Notes under the pieces: model-generated
The model's input: the letters and a program-made list of their open reading frames with translations, nothing else
Database searches by the model: none
What the model was told of the DNA's origin: nothing
Origin: Longimicrobium sp.
Lineage (GTDB): Bacteria > Gemmatimonadota > Gemmatimonadetes > Longimicrobiales > Longimicrobiaceae
Direction of reading: 5' to 3'
DNA: 64,000 nucleotides
NCBI GenBank assembly: GCA_036389135.1
Contig: DASVQP010000018.1
Location: forward strand, 24,286 to 88,285
Program-made: the position numbers and the translations under genes
Part shown: piece after piece, positions 7,599 to 15,682 of the stretch
How the letters are laid out: every line of letters begins with the position of its first letter
Numbering within the stretch: the first letter of the stretch is position 1

Positions 7599-7633
7599 GA
7601 CCGCCGATCCATTCACGAGGCCCGCGGAGACCG

Positions 7634-8014
7634 ATGTTCTACTATGCGATAACCGAGGGGATCCGCATCACCGCGCAGCCCTTCTTCCTCCCGGACCACT
7701 CGGACCCGCAGGAGCCGCGCTACGTCTTCGCCTACCAGATGCGCATCGAGAACGTGGGCACCGAGCCGGCACAGCTCCGCTGGCGCCACTGGTACATCCA
7801 CGACGAGGGCGCCGGCGACAGCGAGGTGGAGGGCGAGGGGGTGATCGGCGAGCAGCCGTTGATCCCGCCGGGCGGGGTGCACGAGTACCAGAGCTTCTGC
7901 GTGCTCAAGGGCCCGGAGGGGCACATGGAGGGGTACTACGAGTTCGAGCGGCCCGCGGGGACGAAGTTCCGTGCTACCATTCCCCGGTTTTCGCTGCGGG
8001 TATACGAGGCTTGA
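7634..8014 (+). CDS. apaG: ApaG domain protein
   Basis: A 126-residue single-domain protein of the ApaG/F-box-A family with an immunoglobulin-like beta fold. Diagnostic segments are VFAYQMRIENVGTEPAQL, RHWYIHD, VIGEQPLIPPGG and GHMEGYYEF. Such proteins are named for an operon with diadenosine tetraphosphatase and have been linked to cobalt/magnesium efflux; biochemical function is unsettled. Here it is a single-gene unit with its own promoter at 7570-7598, convergent with a pentapeptide-repeat gene, and separated from it by one of the 90-bp inverted-repeat elements. Confidence 0.93.
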   Translation: MFYYAITEGIRITAQPFFLPDHSDPQEPRYVFAYQMRIENVGTEPAQLRWRHWYIHDEGAGDSEVEGEGVIGEQPLIPPGGVHEYQSFCVLKGPEGHMEGYYEFERPAGTKFRATIPRFSLRVYEA

Positions 8015-8022
8015 ACTGCTGT

Positions 8023-8116
8023 TTCACACAGAGCCGCAGAGGAAACGGAAAGAAAGGAAGAGGGGGGCGCGAAACGCCTCTGTGTCCTTTTCGTGCCCCT
8101 CTGCGGCTCTGTGTGA
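8023..8116. repeat. 90-bp inverted-repeat element, copy 1
   Basis: A perfect 20-bp inverted repeat, TTCACACAGAGCCGCAGAGG on the left with its complement ending at 8116. The centre carries GAAAGAAAGGAAGAGGGG and CTGTGTCC. It is located between the convergent apaG and pentapeptide genes, 9 and 6 bases from their stop codons. Confidence 0.85.
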
Positions 8117-8122
8117 AGCTTT

Positions 8123-8980
8123 TTAGTGGGCGATCGCCACGACGACGTGGTTATGGGCGCCAGAGAAGTCCGCGCCGTCCAGCTCGGCCGCTTCGAATAT
8201 GACGCTGTCCAGGTCGGCGCCGCGCAGGGTAGCGCCACGGAGGCGGCTCCCGCGCAGGTTTGCGCCACCCAGATCCGCGTCCGAGAGGTCCGCGGCGGTG
8301 AGGTCGGCGGCTTCGAGGATGGCATCACCCAGGTTGGCGCGGCGGCAGCGGGCACCGGTCAGGCGCGCGCCGTGTGCACGGACGCCGGCCATGTCCGCGG
8401 CTTCCAGGATCGCGCCGCTCAGGTCCGCGTCGCCGAGCTGCGCGTGGCGGAGGTTCGCGCCGCTGAGGGTGGCGTTGGCCATCCGCGCGCCGCTCAGGTC
8501 GGCCTTGTGCAGCGAGGCCTCGGTGAGGTTCGCGCCCTCGAAGATGGCGCCCGCCAGCCGCCCGCGCGACAGGTCGATGCCGCGCGCGTCCGCCCCGCTG
8601 AGGTCGGCGCGCTCCAGCACGACGGGCCGCATGGCGCCCGTGCGCAGGGAGCTGGCATCGCGCAGCACGGTGACGCGCAGGTTGGCGCCCGTGAAGTCCG
8701 TGTTGCAGAGGCAGCACTCGGTGAGGTCCGCGCCGGCCAGGTTGCATCCGGCCAGCTTCACGTCGCGCAGGTTGGAGTGGCTCAGGTCCACGCCGGCCAG
8801 GTCCAGCCCCGTGAGGTCGGCCCCGGTCAGGTCCAGGCGCGAAAGGGAGCGCTCGCCCGAGGCCAGCCTGCGCTCCACCTCGTCCCGCTGGTGGCCGGGA
8901 GGCCAGCTCGCGGGGAGGTTCGCATCGCGTCCGGAGCCCAACCCGCTTACGAATCCGAGAGCACGCTTGACGATCCCCAT
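8123..8980 (-). CDS. Pentapeptide-repeat protein 1
   Basis: A 285-residue protein built of A(D/N)LxG-type pentapeptide repeats (for example LDLTGADLTGLDLAG, ANLRDVKLAG-like runs) from about residue 55 to the end. These fold as a right-handed quadrilateral beta helix. Members include gyrase-protecting Qnr/MfpA proteins and many of unknown role; this one lacks anything diagnostic of gyrase protection. The first 50 residues are non-repetitive (MGIVKRALGFVSG, then a charged linker). The start at 8980 is supported by GGAGG just upstream; a longer frame to 9085 lacks that support. A second pentapeptide protein lies at 61.9-62.6 kb. Confidence 0.88.
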   Translation of the reverse strand: MGIVKRALGFVSGLGSGRDANLPASWPPGHQRDEVERRLASGERSLSRLDLTGADLTGLDLAGVDLSHSNLRDVKLAGCNLAGADLTECCLCNTDFTGANLRVTVLRDASSLRTGAMRPVVLERADLSGADARGIDLSRGRLAGAIFEGANLTEASLHKADLSGARMANATLSGANLRHAQLGDADLSGAILEAADMAGVRAHGARLTGARCRRANLGDAILEAADLTAADLSDADLGGANLRGSRLRGATLRGADLDSVIFEAAELDGADFSGAHNHVVVAIAH

Positions 8981-9134
8981 GCTAGCCTCCGGCGGCTGAA
9001 GTGCAGGGCCGATGGCCGCTCCACTGGCGGCCGGTGGGACTCGGCAGTCGTGGCACAGCGACGCAGGATTCCTGCCGTAAGGCAATCCCCCACAGAGCTG
9101 TAGGGGAACACACGCACGGTTCTCGGAAACGCGT

Positions 9135-9170
9135 GGCGGGCCGGCTCCCCGTCTGGGAAGCCGGCCCGCC
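9135..9170 (-). terminator. Hairpin terminator after osmC
   Basis: GGCGGGCCGGCT at 9135-9146 pairs with AGCCGGCCCGCC at 9159-9170, with inner CCC/GGG pairing. On the minus strand it lies 24 bases after the OsmC stop codon and is followed by ACGCGTTTCC. Confidence 0.6.
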
Positions 9171-9193
9171 GATGCTGCCGCAAAAAGAGCGCG

Positions 9194-9619
9194 CTATTCG
9201 AGCGCGGCGTCGAGCTGGATGTCGACCCCCGCGAGCGCCTTGCTCACCGGGCACCCCGCCTTGGTGGCCGCGGCGATGCCCGCAAAGGTGTCCGCATCGA
9301 CGTTGGGCACCTGCGCGCGGCAGCGGAGCATCATCGTGGTGATGCGGAAGCCCTCCGCTTCCTTGGTGATGGTGCACGACGCGTCGGTGTGCACGCGCGT
9401 GGCGGGGGTCCCGTTCTGCTCCAGCCCCCCTGCCAGCGCCATGCTGAAGCACGCCGCCTCGGCTGCCGCCAGGAGCTCCTCGGGGTTGGTGCCGCCCGTG
9501 TCTCCGAAGCGGGAGCCGAAGGAGTAGCTCCCCTTGATGGCGCCGCTCTCCCCCTCGAAGCTCCCCTTTCCGCTCTGCAGCCCGCCTTCCCAGGTGGCGT
9601 TCGCTTTCCTCGTAGGCAT
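9194..9619 (-). CDS. OsmC family peroxiredoxin-like protein
   Basis: A 141-residue cytoplasmic thiol peroxidase of the OsmC type (organic hydroperoxide reduction). Both redox cysteines are present: Cys57 in EELLAAAEAACFSMAL and Cys123 in AGCPVSKAL, each in its conserved context. The N-terminal part (ATWEGGLQSGKGSFEGESG) matches the OsmC rather than the Ohr branch. The ATG at 9619 is the family start; the frame is open further upstream only because it runs antiparallel through argF. It lies 77 bases downstream of argF on the same strand and may be read from the argF transcript. Confidence 0.92.
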   Translation of the reverse strand: MPTRKANATWEGGLQSGKGSFEGESGAIKGSYSFGSRFGDTGGTNPEELLAAAEAACFSMALAGGLEQNGTPATRVHTDASCTITKEAEGFRITTMMLRCRAQVPNVDADTFAGIAAATKAGCPVSKALAGVDIQLDAALE

Positions 9620-9696
9620 CCAGTCTTCTCCTCGTTGCGTGATCGGCTCCGCTCCCGTGCGGACCGGCGCCCGCTGAGCATTTTCGGCGCCAGCGG

Positions 9697-10617
9697 CTAC
9701 TCCACGCCGCCCATCAGCCGGGCCATGATCGCCTTCTGTACGTGCATGCGGTTCTCGGCTTCGTCCCACACGCGCGAGCGCGGGCCCTCCAGCACCTCCT
9801 CGGTGACCTCTTCGCCGCGGTGGGCGGGGAGGCAGTGGAGGAAGATGGAGCGCTCGGACGCGGACTCCATCAGCGCCTCGTCCACCCGGAAGCCGGCGAA
9901 GTCGCGCTCGCGCCGGGCGGACTCCTCCTCCTGCCCCATCGAAGCCCACACGTCCGTGTTCACCACGTCCGCCCCTTCGACCGCCTCGCGCGGGTCGTGG
10001 GTCACGATGATGCGTGCGGTGCCGCGCGCGCGGTCCAGGATGTAGGTGTCCGGCGCGTATCCCGGCGGGTAGGCGAGGCGCAGCTCGAAGCCCAGGCGGT
10101 ACGCGGCGTTGATCCAGGAGTTCGCCATGTTGTTGCCATCGCCCACCCACGCCACCTTGAGCCCGGACACGTCGTCGCCCAGGTTCTCGCGGACGGTCAT
10201 CAGGTCCGCCATGATCTGGCAGGGGTGAAGGAGGTCGGTGAGGCCGTTGATGACCGGAACGGAGCCGTAGCGCGCCAGCTCCTCCGGGTCGCCGTGGTCG
10301 AAGGTGCGGATCATGATTCCGTCCACGAAGCGCGACAGGACGCGCGCCGTGTCGCGGATCGGCTCGCCGCGGCCGAGCTGGATGTCGCGCGATGAGAGGA
10401 AGAGCGCGTGCCCGCCGAGCTGGTACGTCCCCACCTCGAACGACACCCGGGTGCGGGTGGAGCTCTTGGTGAAGATCATGGCGAGCGTCTTTCCCGCCAG
10501 CGGCCGCTCGCGGTACTCGCCGCGCTTCATCTCCGCGGCAAGGTCGAGCGTGCGGAGGATCTCCTCGCGCGTGAAGTCGGGGATGGCGAGGAAGTGGCGC
10601 GCTGCCGGAGCGGTCAT
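9697..10617 (-). CDS. argF: Ornithine carbamoyltransferase
   Basis: A 306-residue cytoplasmic enzyme making citrulline from ornithine and carbamoyl phosphate in arginine synthesis. The motifs are complete: carbamoyl-phosphate site STRTR at 53-57, HPCQ at 131-134, the ornithine loop SMGQE at 226-230 and HCLPAHRG at 261-268. The length is typical. The ATG at 10617 is the conserved start, but no Shine-Dalgarno was seen ahead of it. No other arginine gene is adjacent. A 204-base gap separates it from the divergent lipoprotein gene. Confidence 0.96.
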   Translation of the reverse strand: MTAPAARHFLAIPDFTREEILRTLDLAAEMKRGEYRERPLAGKTLAMIFTKSSTRTRVSFEVGTYQLGGHALFLSSRDIQLGRGEPIRDTARVLSRFVDGIMIRTFDHGDPEELARYGSVPVINGLTDLLHPCQIMADLMTVRENLGDDVSGLKVAWVGDGNNMANSWINAAYRLGFELRLAYPPGYAPDTYILDRARGTARIIVTHDPREAVEGADVVNTDVWASMGQEEESARRERDFAGFRVDEALMESASERSIFLHCLPAHRGEEVTEEVLEGPRSRVWDEAENRMHVQKAIMARLMGGVE

Positions 10618-10821
10618 TGGGCGCGGGGCGTTGAGACGGATGCGGAGCCGCGGCGGAACGCACCGGGGGCGTCGGAGCGGCAAGATAGCACCCCCGCGCC
10701 AGGGCGACCACAGCGGGGGGCTTCTGCCTGACGAGGACCAAGTAGCGCCCGGCGCGGGTACGACCGGGTCCCGGGACGAGATCCCGGCACCATTCCGCAA
10801 CCATCTTTTGAGGACCCGCTG

Positions 10822-11298
10822 ATGCGTACTCTCGTGCTGATGGCCGTCGTGCTCGCGGGGTGCACTCGTCCCGCCTCCGTTCCACCCGCGAATGGCGCTG
10901 CACAGGAGGAGCGGGTGATCGGAGTCCCGGCGTCGGTGGGCTCGGCGCCGATGAACGTGCGCACCGTCGTCGCCGCCGAGGGCGGGGAGAGCGTGCACGT
11001 CACCGGCCCGCTCGCCGCCGAGATCCGCTCCCTCTCCGGCGCCCGGGTGGAGGTGCGCGGCCGCCGCGCCGCAGACCGCACGCTGGTGGCGAGCGACTAC
11101 GACGTCCTCTCGGTAAACGGCCGCCCCGTGTTCATGGGCGTGGTGGAGCGCGCCACCGACGGCACCCTCCAGCTCCGCACCCGCAACGGCAACGTTCGGC
11201 TGCAGGGCGCCCCCGCCGCCTTCCGCCCCGGCATGAAGGTCTGGGTGCAGGGCCCCGGCTCCGTCACCGTGCAGACGTACGGGGTGGTCCGAAACTGA
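10822..11298 (+). CDS. Small putative lipoprotein, DUF5666-like
   Basis: A 158-residue protein with a short signal MRTLVLMAVVLAGC (lipobox, Cys14). A beta-rich globular part from about residue 50 contains VHVTGPLAAEIRSLSGARVEVRG, VNGRPVFMGVVER and GMKVWVQGPGSVTV. This alternation of OB/beta-barrel-like strands recalls the DUF5666/DUF5818 group of small exported proteins; the match is by eye and tentative. No enzymatic motif is visible. It is divergent from argF and convergent with threonine synthase, with a 90-bp element at its 3' end. Confidence 0.65.
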   Translation: MRTLVLMAVVLAGCTRPASVPPANGAAQEERVIGVPASVGSAPMNVRTVVAAEGGESVHVTGPLAAEIRSLSGARVEVRGRRAADRTLVASDYDVLSVNGRPVFMGVVERATDGTLQLRTRNGNVRLQGAPAAFRPGMKVWVQGPGSVTVQTYGVVRN

Positions 11299-11301
11299 AT
11301 C

Positions 11302-11385
11302 TCACACAGAGACACAGAGTGTACCGAAAGAAAAGCTGAAGGGGTTCTCTGTGCCCTTGCTGTCCTCTCTGTGCCCTCTGTGTGA
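11302..11385. repeat. 90-bp inverted-repeat element, copy 2
   Basis: Arms TCACACAGAGACACAGAG and CTCTGTGCCCTCTGTGTGA, internal GGGGTTCTCTGTGCCCTT. It is located between the convergent lipoprotein and threonine synthase genes, 3 and 6 bases from their stop codons. Confidence 0.82.
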
Positions 11386-11391
11386 TGCTTT

Positions 11392-12576
11392 TCAGTCGAG
11401 GTCGACGTACTTGAGGCCGCTGCCGGTGTTGAACAGCACCACGCTCTCGTCGCCGCTGAGCGTGCCGTCCTGGCGGAGGCGCGCGACGGCGGCGGCGGTA
11501 GCGGCGCCCTCGGGCGCGGCAAAGATGCCGGTGAGGGCGCCCATGATGGGCGTCCACTCGCGCATCTCCTCGTCGGGAACGGCGACGCCCGCGCCGCCGG
11601 AGGCTCGGACCGCGTCCAGGATCAGGAAGTCGCCCACCGCGCGCGGCACCCGCAGGCCCGAGGCGTAGGTGTGCGCGCCCTGCCAGGGCTCGGCGTGGGC
11701 GGCGCCCTCCTCCCATGCGCGGATGATGGGTGCGCAGCCGCTGGCCTGCACCGTGATCATCCGCGGGCGGTGCGAGCCGATCCAGCCGAGCCGCTCCATC
11801 TCGTCGAACGCCTTCCACATCCCCACCAGCCCGGTGCCGCCGCCGGTGGGGTAGACGATCACGTCCGGCAGCGTCCACCCGAACTGCTCGGCGATCTCGT
11901 AGCCCATCGTCTTCTTCCCCTCCACCCGGTACGGCTCCTTGAGGGTCGAGAGGTCGAACCAGCCGTGCTCCCGCGCGCCCTCCGCCACGCGCACGCCGCA
12001 GTCGGTGATGAGCCCGTCCAGCAGCTCCAGGTCGGCGCCCAGGGCGCGGATCTCCTGGATGATGGGGACGGGCGTGTCGCGGGGCACCACGATGTGGGCG
12101 CGCATCCCCGCGGCGGCGGCGTAGGCGGCGGTGGCGCTACCCGCGTTGCCCGCCGAGGGAAGCGCCACTTCGCGGATCCCCAGCTCCCTGGCGCGCGATA
12201 TGGCCATGCACAGGCCGCGCGCCTTGAACGACGCGGTGGGGTTCTGGCCCTCGTCCTTGACCCACACGCGCCCCACGCCCAGCCGCTCCGCCAGCCGCGG
12301 CGTCTCGATGAGCGGGGTCCACCCCTCGCCGAGGCGCACGGCGTTGGCGGGGTCGCGCACGGGGAGTAGCTCGGCGTAGCGCCACAGGTCGGCGGGGCGG
12401 CCGCGCAGATCCTCGCGCTTCAGCCGCGCCCCGATCGCCTCCAGGTCGTAGCGCGGGTAGAGCGGCTTCTCGCAGCATTGCGAGAGACGGTGGTGCGCCT
12501 CGCTGGCGTACTCGGCGCCGCAGCGGGTGCATTCCAGGTGCGTGGCGCCGCCGGCGGGGATGGTGTTGGTGGTCAT
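11392..12576 (-). CDS. thrC: Threonine synthase
   Basis: A 394-residue PLP enzyme converting O-phosphohomoserine to threonine. The PLP lysine is Lys118 in NPTASFKARG, and the phosphate-cup glycines appear in YPTGGGTGLVG. The N-terminus carries a small zinc-ribbon-like segment (Cys16, Cys19, Cys34, Cys35: LECTRCG and LSQCCEKPL), as in the short bacterial/archaeal ThrC class. Related PLP lyases such as cysteate synthase share this fold, but threonine synthase is the usual annotation. The start is the ATG at 12576; the frame extends upstream through the REP/RAYT region without homology. Confidence 0.9.
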   Translation of the reverse strand: MTTNTIPAGGATHLECTRCGAEYASEAHHRLSQCCEKPLYPRYDLEAIGARLKREDLRGRPADLWRYAELLPVRDPANAVRLGEGWTPLIETPRLAERLGVGRVWVKDEGQNPTASFKARGLCMAISRARELGIREVALPSAGNAGSATAAYAAAAGMRAHIVVPRDTPVPIIQEIRALGADLELLDGLITDCGVRVAEGAREHGWFDLSTLKEPYRVEGKKTMGYEIAEQFGWTLPDVIVYPTGGGTGLVGMWKAFDEMERLGWIGSHRPRMITVQASGCAPIIRAWEEGAAHAEPWQGAHTYASGLRVPRAVGDFLILDAVRASGGAGVAVPDEEMREWTPIMGALTGIFAAPEGAATAAAVARLRQDGTLSGDESVVLFNTGSGLKYVDLD

Positions 12577-12627
12577 GCGGGTTGTTTCGGGGTGAAGGCT
12601 GGTTAGGCAACTTGGGCACCTGGACCC

Positions 12628-12680
12628 GGGCGAGTGAACTCGCGGCAACAACAGCACAAAGTCCGCCTGCGCGGACTCGG
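12628..12680. repeat. REP sequence flanking the RAYT gene, left copy
   Basis: An inverted copy of the REP at 13163. It contains GCGAGTGAACTCGC, GCAACAACAGCACAA and AGTCCGCCTGCGCGGACT. It lies 15 bases downstream of the RAYT stop codon. Confidence 0.85.
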
Positions 12681-12694
12681 CTTCGAGATTCGCG

Positions 12695-13117
12695 TTAGGG
12701 GCCTTGGCTAGAGCCCAGCTCAAGGGTTTGGTGTACCTGGCCGGCGCGGTGCCGCTGTTCCTGGTTGGCGATGTAGTCGCGCGCTTGCGGGACGAGGCGC
12801 TTGGATACCGCGAAGGCGCCGTACGCTCCCTGCCACTTGAACACGAAGTCCTTCGGGATCGCGTGGTTCGCCATGTGAGACGACACACCCTTGAGCTGCT
12901 GGACGAGGTACGAGACCGAGATCGTCGGCGGCGTCCTCACCAGAAGGTGGACGTGGTCCTCGACGCCGCCAATGGCGAGCAGGTCCACCCGGAGGCGGGT
13001 GCACTCCGCCTGCAGGCAATCGTAGACCTGCGGCATCACCACCGGCGTCAGCATCGGTAGGCGGTCCCACGTGGCCCAAACCAGATGCAGGTAAAGCTGC
13101 GTATACGGCGCCCTCAC
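12695..13117 (-). CDS. REP-associated tyrosine transposase (RAYT, IS200/IS605-like TnpA)
   Basis: A 140-residue Y1 single-strand DNA transposase. The metal-binding HUH pair is His55 and His57 in DHVHLL, and the catalytic tyrosine is probably Tyr115 in DYIANQEQRH. The N-terminal YTQLYLHLVWATWDR is the usual opening of the family. RAYTs cut and paste REP hairpins rather than carrying a full insertion sequence. Here the gene is bounded by two inverted REP copies (12628-12680 and 13163-13216), and at least two related REP copies lie elsewhere in the window. The frame is intact with a normal ATG, so it is probably active or recently active. No tnpB is present. Confidence 0.92.
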   Translation of the reverse strand: MRAPYTQLYLHLVWATWDRLPMLTPVVMPQVYDCLQAECTRLRVDLLAIGGVEDHVHLLVRTPPTISVSYLVQQLKGVSSHMANHAIPKDFVFKWQGAYGAFAVSKRLVPQARDYIANQEQRHRAGQVHQTLELGSSQGP

Positions 13118-13162
13118 GATCCCCTCCCGGCTCGGGTTTCGCGGCTCGCGAGGATCTCTCCC

Positions 13163-13241
13163 CCGAGTCCGCGAAGGCGGACTTCGTGCTGTTGTTGCCG
13201 CGAGTTCACTCGCCCCAGCAGCCGGGGCACCCCCGGCTGCT
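13163..13241. repeat. REP sequence flanking the RAYT gene, right copy, plus hairpin
   Basis: The REP proper at 13163-13216 reads CCGAGTCCGC-GAA-GGCGGACT, TCGTGCTGTTGTTGCC, GCGAGTTCACTCGCCCC, with two small hairpins. A perfect 11-bp hairpin, AGCAGCCGGGG/CCCCGGCTGCT (13217-13241), adjoins it. Confidence 0.85.
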
Positions 13242-13335
13242 CCGCCTCACTCCCGAATACCCCGCCTCCGGCCCCCCATCTCCCGATCGCCACAACACCG
13301 CCACCTTCGCTCCCACACGTTCGGCTCCAGGCGCT

Positions 13336-14031
13336 TCACCGCCGCGCGGGCCTCGACGCCAGGACCGATTCTGCCGGGCCGCCGCAGGTGGTGCAGCGGT
13401 CGTGGGAGCCCTCTTCCCAGCGGGAGCAGGCGGCGCAGAGCGTGACCAGGCGGCCCTCTTCTTCCGTGGCGGCGGGGAGGAGGAAGGCGGTGCCGTCCTC
13501 GCCCACTGCGCGCAGGGAGGGGCCGGTGTAGAAGTGCGCAAGCAGGTCGCGCACGTCCACTTCCGCGGCGTTGGTGATCACGTCCTCGCGCGTGACGGCG
13601 GTGCGGTTGCGGAAGCGGGCGCGCTCCGCCGTCCAGGTGCGCTCCACCTGCGGCTCGGGCTCCATCTTCATCGTGAGGCCGCGCGTTTCCAGGGTGTACG
13701 ACGCCGAGAGCCGCCGCCGGAGCCGCTCGGCGGCGCGCTCCACTTCGGGGCCGGGGGCGAGCTGGCGGCGATTGGCGGGGTGGATCGAGGGGTCGCAAAA
13801 GATGGTGGAGCGGGCGTGCGACCAGAGGGCGGTCTTCAGGTCGCCGACGTCGGTCTCGACGACGGCGGTGTAGTCGAAGGGGCGGTCCACCGGCCCGATC
13901 TCGATGCGCGCTCCCTGCACTCCCGGCGCGTCCTGGAGCGCGTCGAAGAGGGCGCCGGCCAGCAGCTCGCGGCGCTCCGCGGGGGTGAGCGGGCACCAGA
14001 GGTCGGGATCGAGGAGCTCGGGATACGACAT
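13336..14031 (-). CDS. Hypothetical protein with C-terminal zinc ribbon
   Basis: A 231-residue soluble protein without a signal or membrane helix. It opens MSYPELLDPDLWCPLTPAERRELLAGAL. Near the C-terminus a CAAC...CTTC pair spaced by about 11 residues forms a probable treble-clef or ribbon zinc site. The middle contains charged, helix-prone segments. I do not recognise a family. The ATG at 14031 follows a short leader; an open frame to 14133 looks unconserved. It ends beside the REP/RAYT cluster and is followed upstream by the HemY-like gene on the same strand, separated by palindromic repeats. Confidence 0.65.
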   Translation of the reverse strand: MSYPELLDPDLWCPLTPAERRELLAGALFDALQDAPGVQGARIEIGPVDRPFDYTAVVETDVGDLKTALWSHARSTIFCDPSIHPANRRQLAPGPEVERAAERLRRRLSASYTLETRGLTMKMEPEPQVERTWTAERARFRNRTAVTREDVITNAAEVDVRDLLAHFYTGPSLRAVGEDGTAFLLPAATEEEGRLVTLCAACSRWEEGSHDRCTTCGGPAESVLASRPARR

Positions 14032-14120
14032 CGTCAGTCGGGCGGTTGCGCGTGGGTGGATCGAGCGCGCAAATGTATCCCGCGCCGGGACTTCCCGCCA
14101 ACGACGGCGCATGACCAGGG

Positions 14121-14216
14121 CACGGGCAGCCACGTGGAACTGCCCCTGCCTGTGCCTCTGCGGGGCGCGGGGGTCAAGGTGGGGGGGAGGGTGGGCGCGA
14201 TGGATCGCGCCCCTAC
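14121..14216. repeat. Two GTAGGGGC-family palindromes, one forming the HemY-like stop codon
   Basis: A degenerate module at 14121-14149 (CACGGGCAGCCACGTGG...CTGCCCC) and a clear one at 14193-14216 (GGGCGCGAT, GG, ATCGCGCCCCTAC). On the minus strand the second reads GTAGGGGCGCGAT, and its TAG is the stop codon of the gene ending at 14213. Confidence 0.7.
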
Positions 14217-15541
14217 GGCGAAATGCGGCGCAGCAGACGCTCGGCGGCTTCCAGGCCGGCGGCGACGGCGCCCTCGACGTTGGGGGCGTACAGGTAGTCG
14301 CCGGCGAGGGCGATGGGGGCGTTTTCCTCGAGCGCGCCGCCGCGGGCGGATCGGAGGTGGGCGAGGTAGCCGGGATAGAAGAGCGTCCACCCGTGCTCCC
14401 ACGGGTAGACGCGTGCGTCGCGGACGGTGCGGGCCAGGCCGGGCAGTGCCCCCTCCAGCTCGGGAAGGACGGCGCGGAGGGCGTCTTCGGGGGCTGCGCC
14501 GCGCAGCGCCTCGCCGGCGGCGGGGGTGGGGATCACCAGGAGGAGCCCGCGCCCGGCCGGCACCACGTCCGCGCCCTTGTTCTCCTCCGCGCAGGCGGCG
14601 GCGACCACGCGCGTCTCGCCACGCGGAAAGGAGAGGCCGAAGAAGCGCCCCGGTACCGGCCGGTCCAGGAGGAGCGCCACCGTAGCCGTCGGGCGCACGC
14701 GCACGCGGGCCAGCCACTCCGCCGCCCTCGGAAGCGCATCGCCCAGCAGACGCAGCGCGGCCGGCGCGGGGACGGCTACGACGGCGGCATCGAAGCGGTC
14801 GGTCCACCCATCGCCGCTCAGCTCCACGCCCGCGCCCGCGCGCGCGACGGAGTGGACGGCGCGGCCGGTGTGGAGCACTCCCCCGCCCCGCTCCACCGCC
14901 GCCGCAACCGCATCGCAGAAGCCGCCCGCACCGCCGCGCATGGCGAGCACCTGCAGCGTGAGCCCCTGCCTGGAAAGCGCGTGGTAGAAGCCGGCGCTCG
15001 CCTCCTCCGACCCGGTGCCGTAGAGGGTTGCGAGGAGGGGGTGGACGAGGAGATCCACGAAGTCGCGCCCCAGCTCGCGCGCGCCCCAGGCCGACGCGGA
15101 TTCGCCGTCCAGCCCGACACCGGCGGCGCGCTCCAGGGCGTCGAGGTCGAGCGAGGGGCCGTGGCGCTGGAGGAAGGGGAGGTACTGCGCGCCCAGCCGC
15201 AGCTTCAGCGCGACCGGCAATGCCCCGGACGCCAGCATGCTGGTGGGCGAGCCGTACACCACCTCGTGTGCGCGCCCCTTGCGCCAGAGCGCGTCCCGCC
15301 CCGGCGCGCGCACCATCCGCTCCCCCGCCCCCACCTCCGCGAGCACCGCGAGGACGCGGCGGTAGAGGGTGCCGAACAGCTGCGCCCCCGTGTCGATGCG
15401 GTACCCGTCCACCACCTCGGTGCGGGTGCGCCCCCCGATGCGACCCTCCGCCTCAAAGAGCTCCACCGACGCCCCATCCCGCACCAGCCGCCACGCCGCG
15501 CACATCCCGGCGGGGCCGCCACCGATCACCGCAATCTTCAT
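14213..15541 (-). CDS. FAD-dependent amine-oxidase-fold protein, HemY/protoporphyrinogen oxidase-like
   Basis: A 442-residue flavoprotein. The dinucleotide-binding motif GGGPAGMCAAWRL lies at residues 7-19, followed by the family signature EGRIGGRTRT and a C-terminal FAD motif near ALAGDYLYAPNVEGAVAAG. This layout belongs to the flavin amine oxidase superfamily, and the spacing resembles oxygen-dependent protoporphyrinogen oxidase (haem synthesis). Carotenoid desaturases and other FAD oxidoreductases share it, and no other haem gene is nearby, so the substrate is uncertain. The start ATG at 15541 precedes MKIAVIGGG directly. The stop codon is part of a palindromic repeat. Confidence 0.78.
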   Translation of the reverse strand: MKIAVIGGGPAGMCAAWRLVRDGASVELFEAEGRIGGRTRTEVVDGYRIDTGAQLFGTLYRRVLAVLAEVGAGERMVRAPGRDALWRKGRAHEVVYGSPTSMLASGALPVALKLRLGAQYLPFLQRHGPSLDLDALERAAGVGLDGESASAWGARELGRDFVDLLVHPLLATLYGTGSEEASAGFYHALSRQGLTLQVLAMRGGAGGFCDAVAAAVERGGGVLHTGRAVHSVARAGAGVELSGDGWTDRFDAAVVAVPAPAALRLLGDALPRAAEWLARVRVRPTATVALLLDRPVPGRFFGLSFPRGETRVVAAACAEENKGADVVPAGRGLLLVIPTPAAGEALRGAAPEDALRAVLPELEGALPGLARTVRDARVYPWEHGWTLFYPGYLAHLRSARGGALEENAPIALAGDYLYAPNVEGAVAAGLEAAERLLRRISP

Positions 15542-15623
15542 CGCCCGGAAAGTTGGAGTGCCGCATCCAAAAACGCACTGACGCACTCACGCACGAACGC
15601 ACTTCCCATGCACACTTGCTCCG

Positions 15624-15652
15624 TTCGAACGCCCGATCCATATTGCTAAGAT
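15624..15652 (+). promoter_or_regulatory. Possible promoter for the tldD-like gene
   Basis: TTCGAA at 15624-15629, a 17-base spacer, then TAAGAT at 15647-15652, in an AT-richer stretch 30 bases ahead of the tldD-like ATG. The -35 match is poor. Confidence 0.35.
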
Positions 15653-15682
15653 CTTACCACACACCTCCCAAAGCGAACTCTG

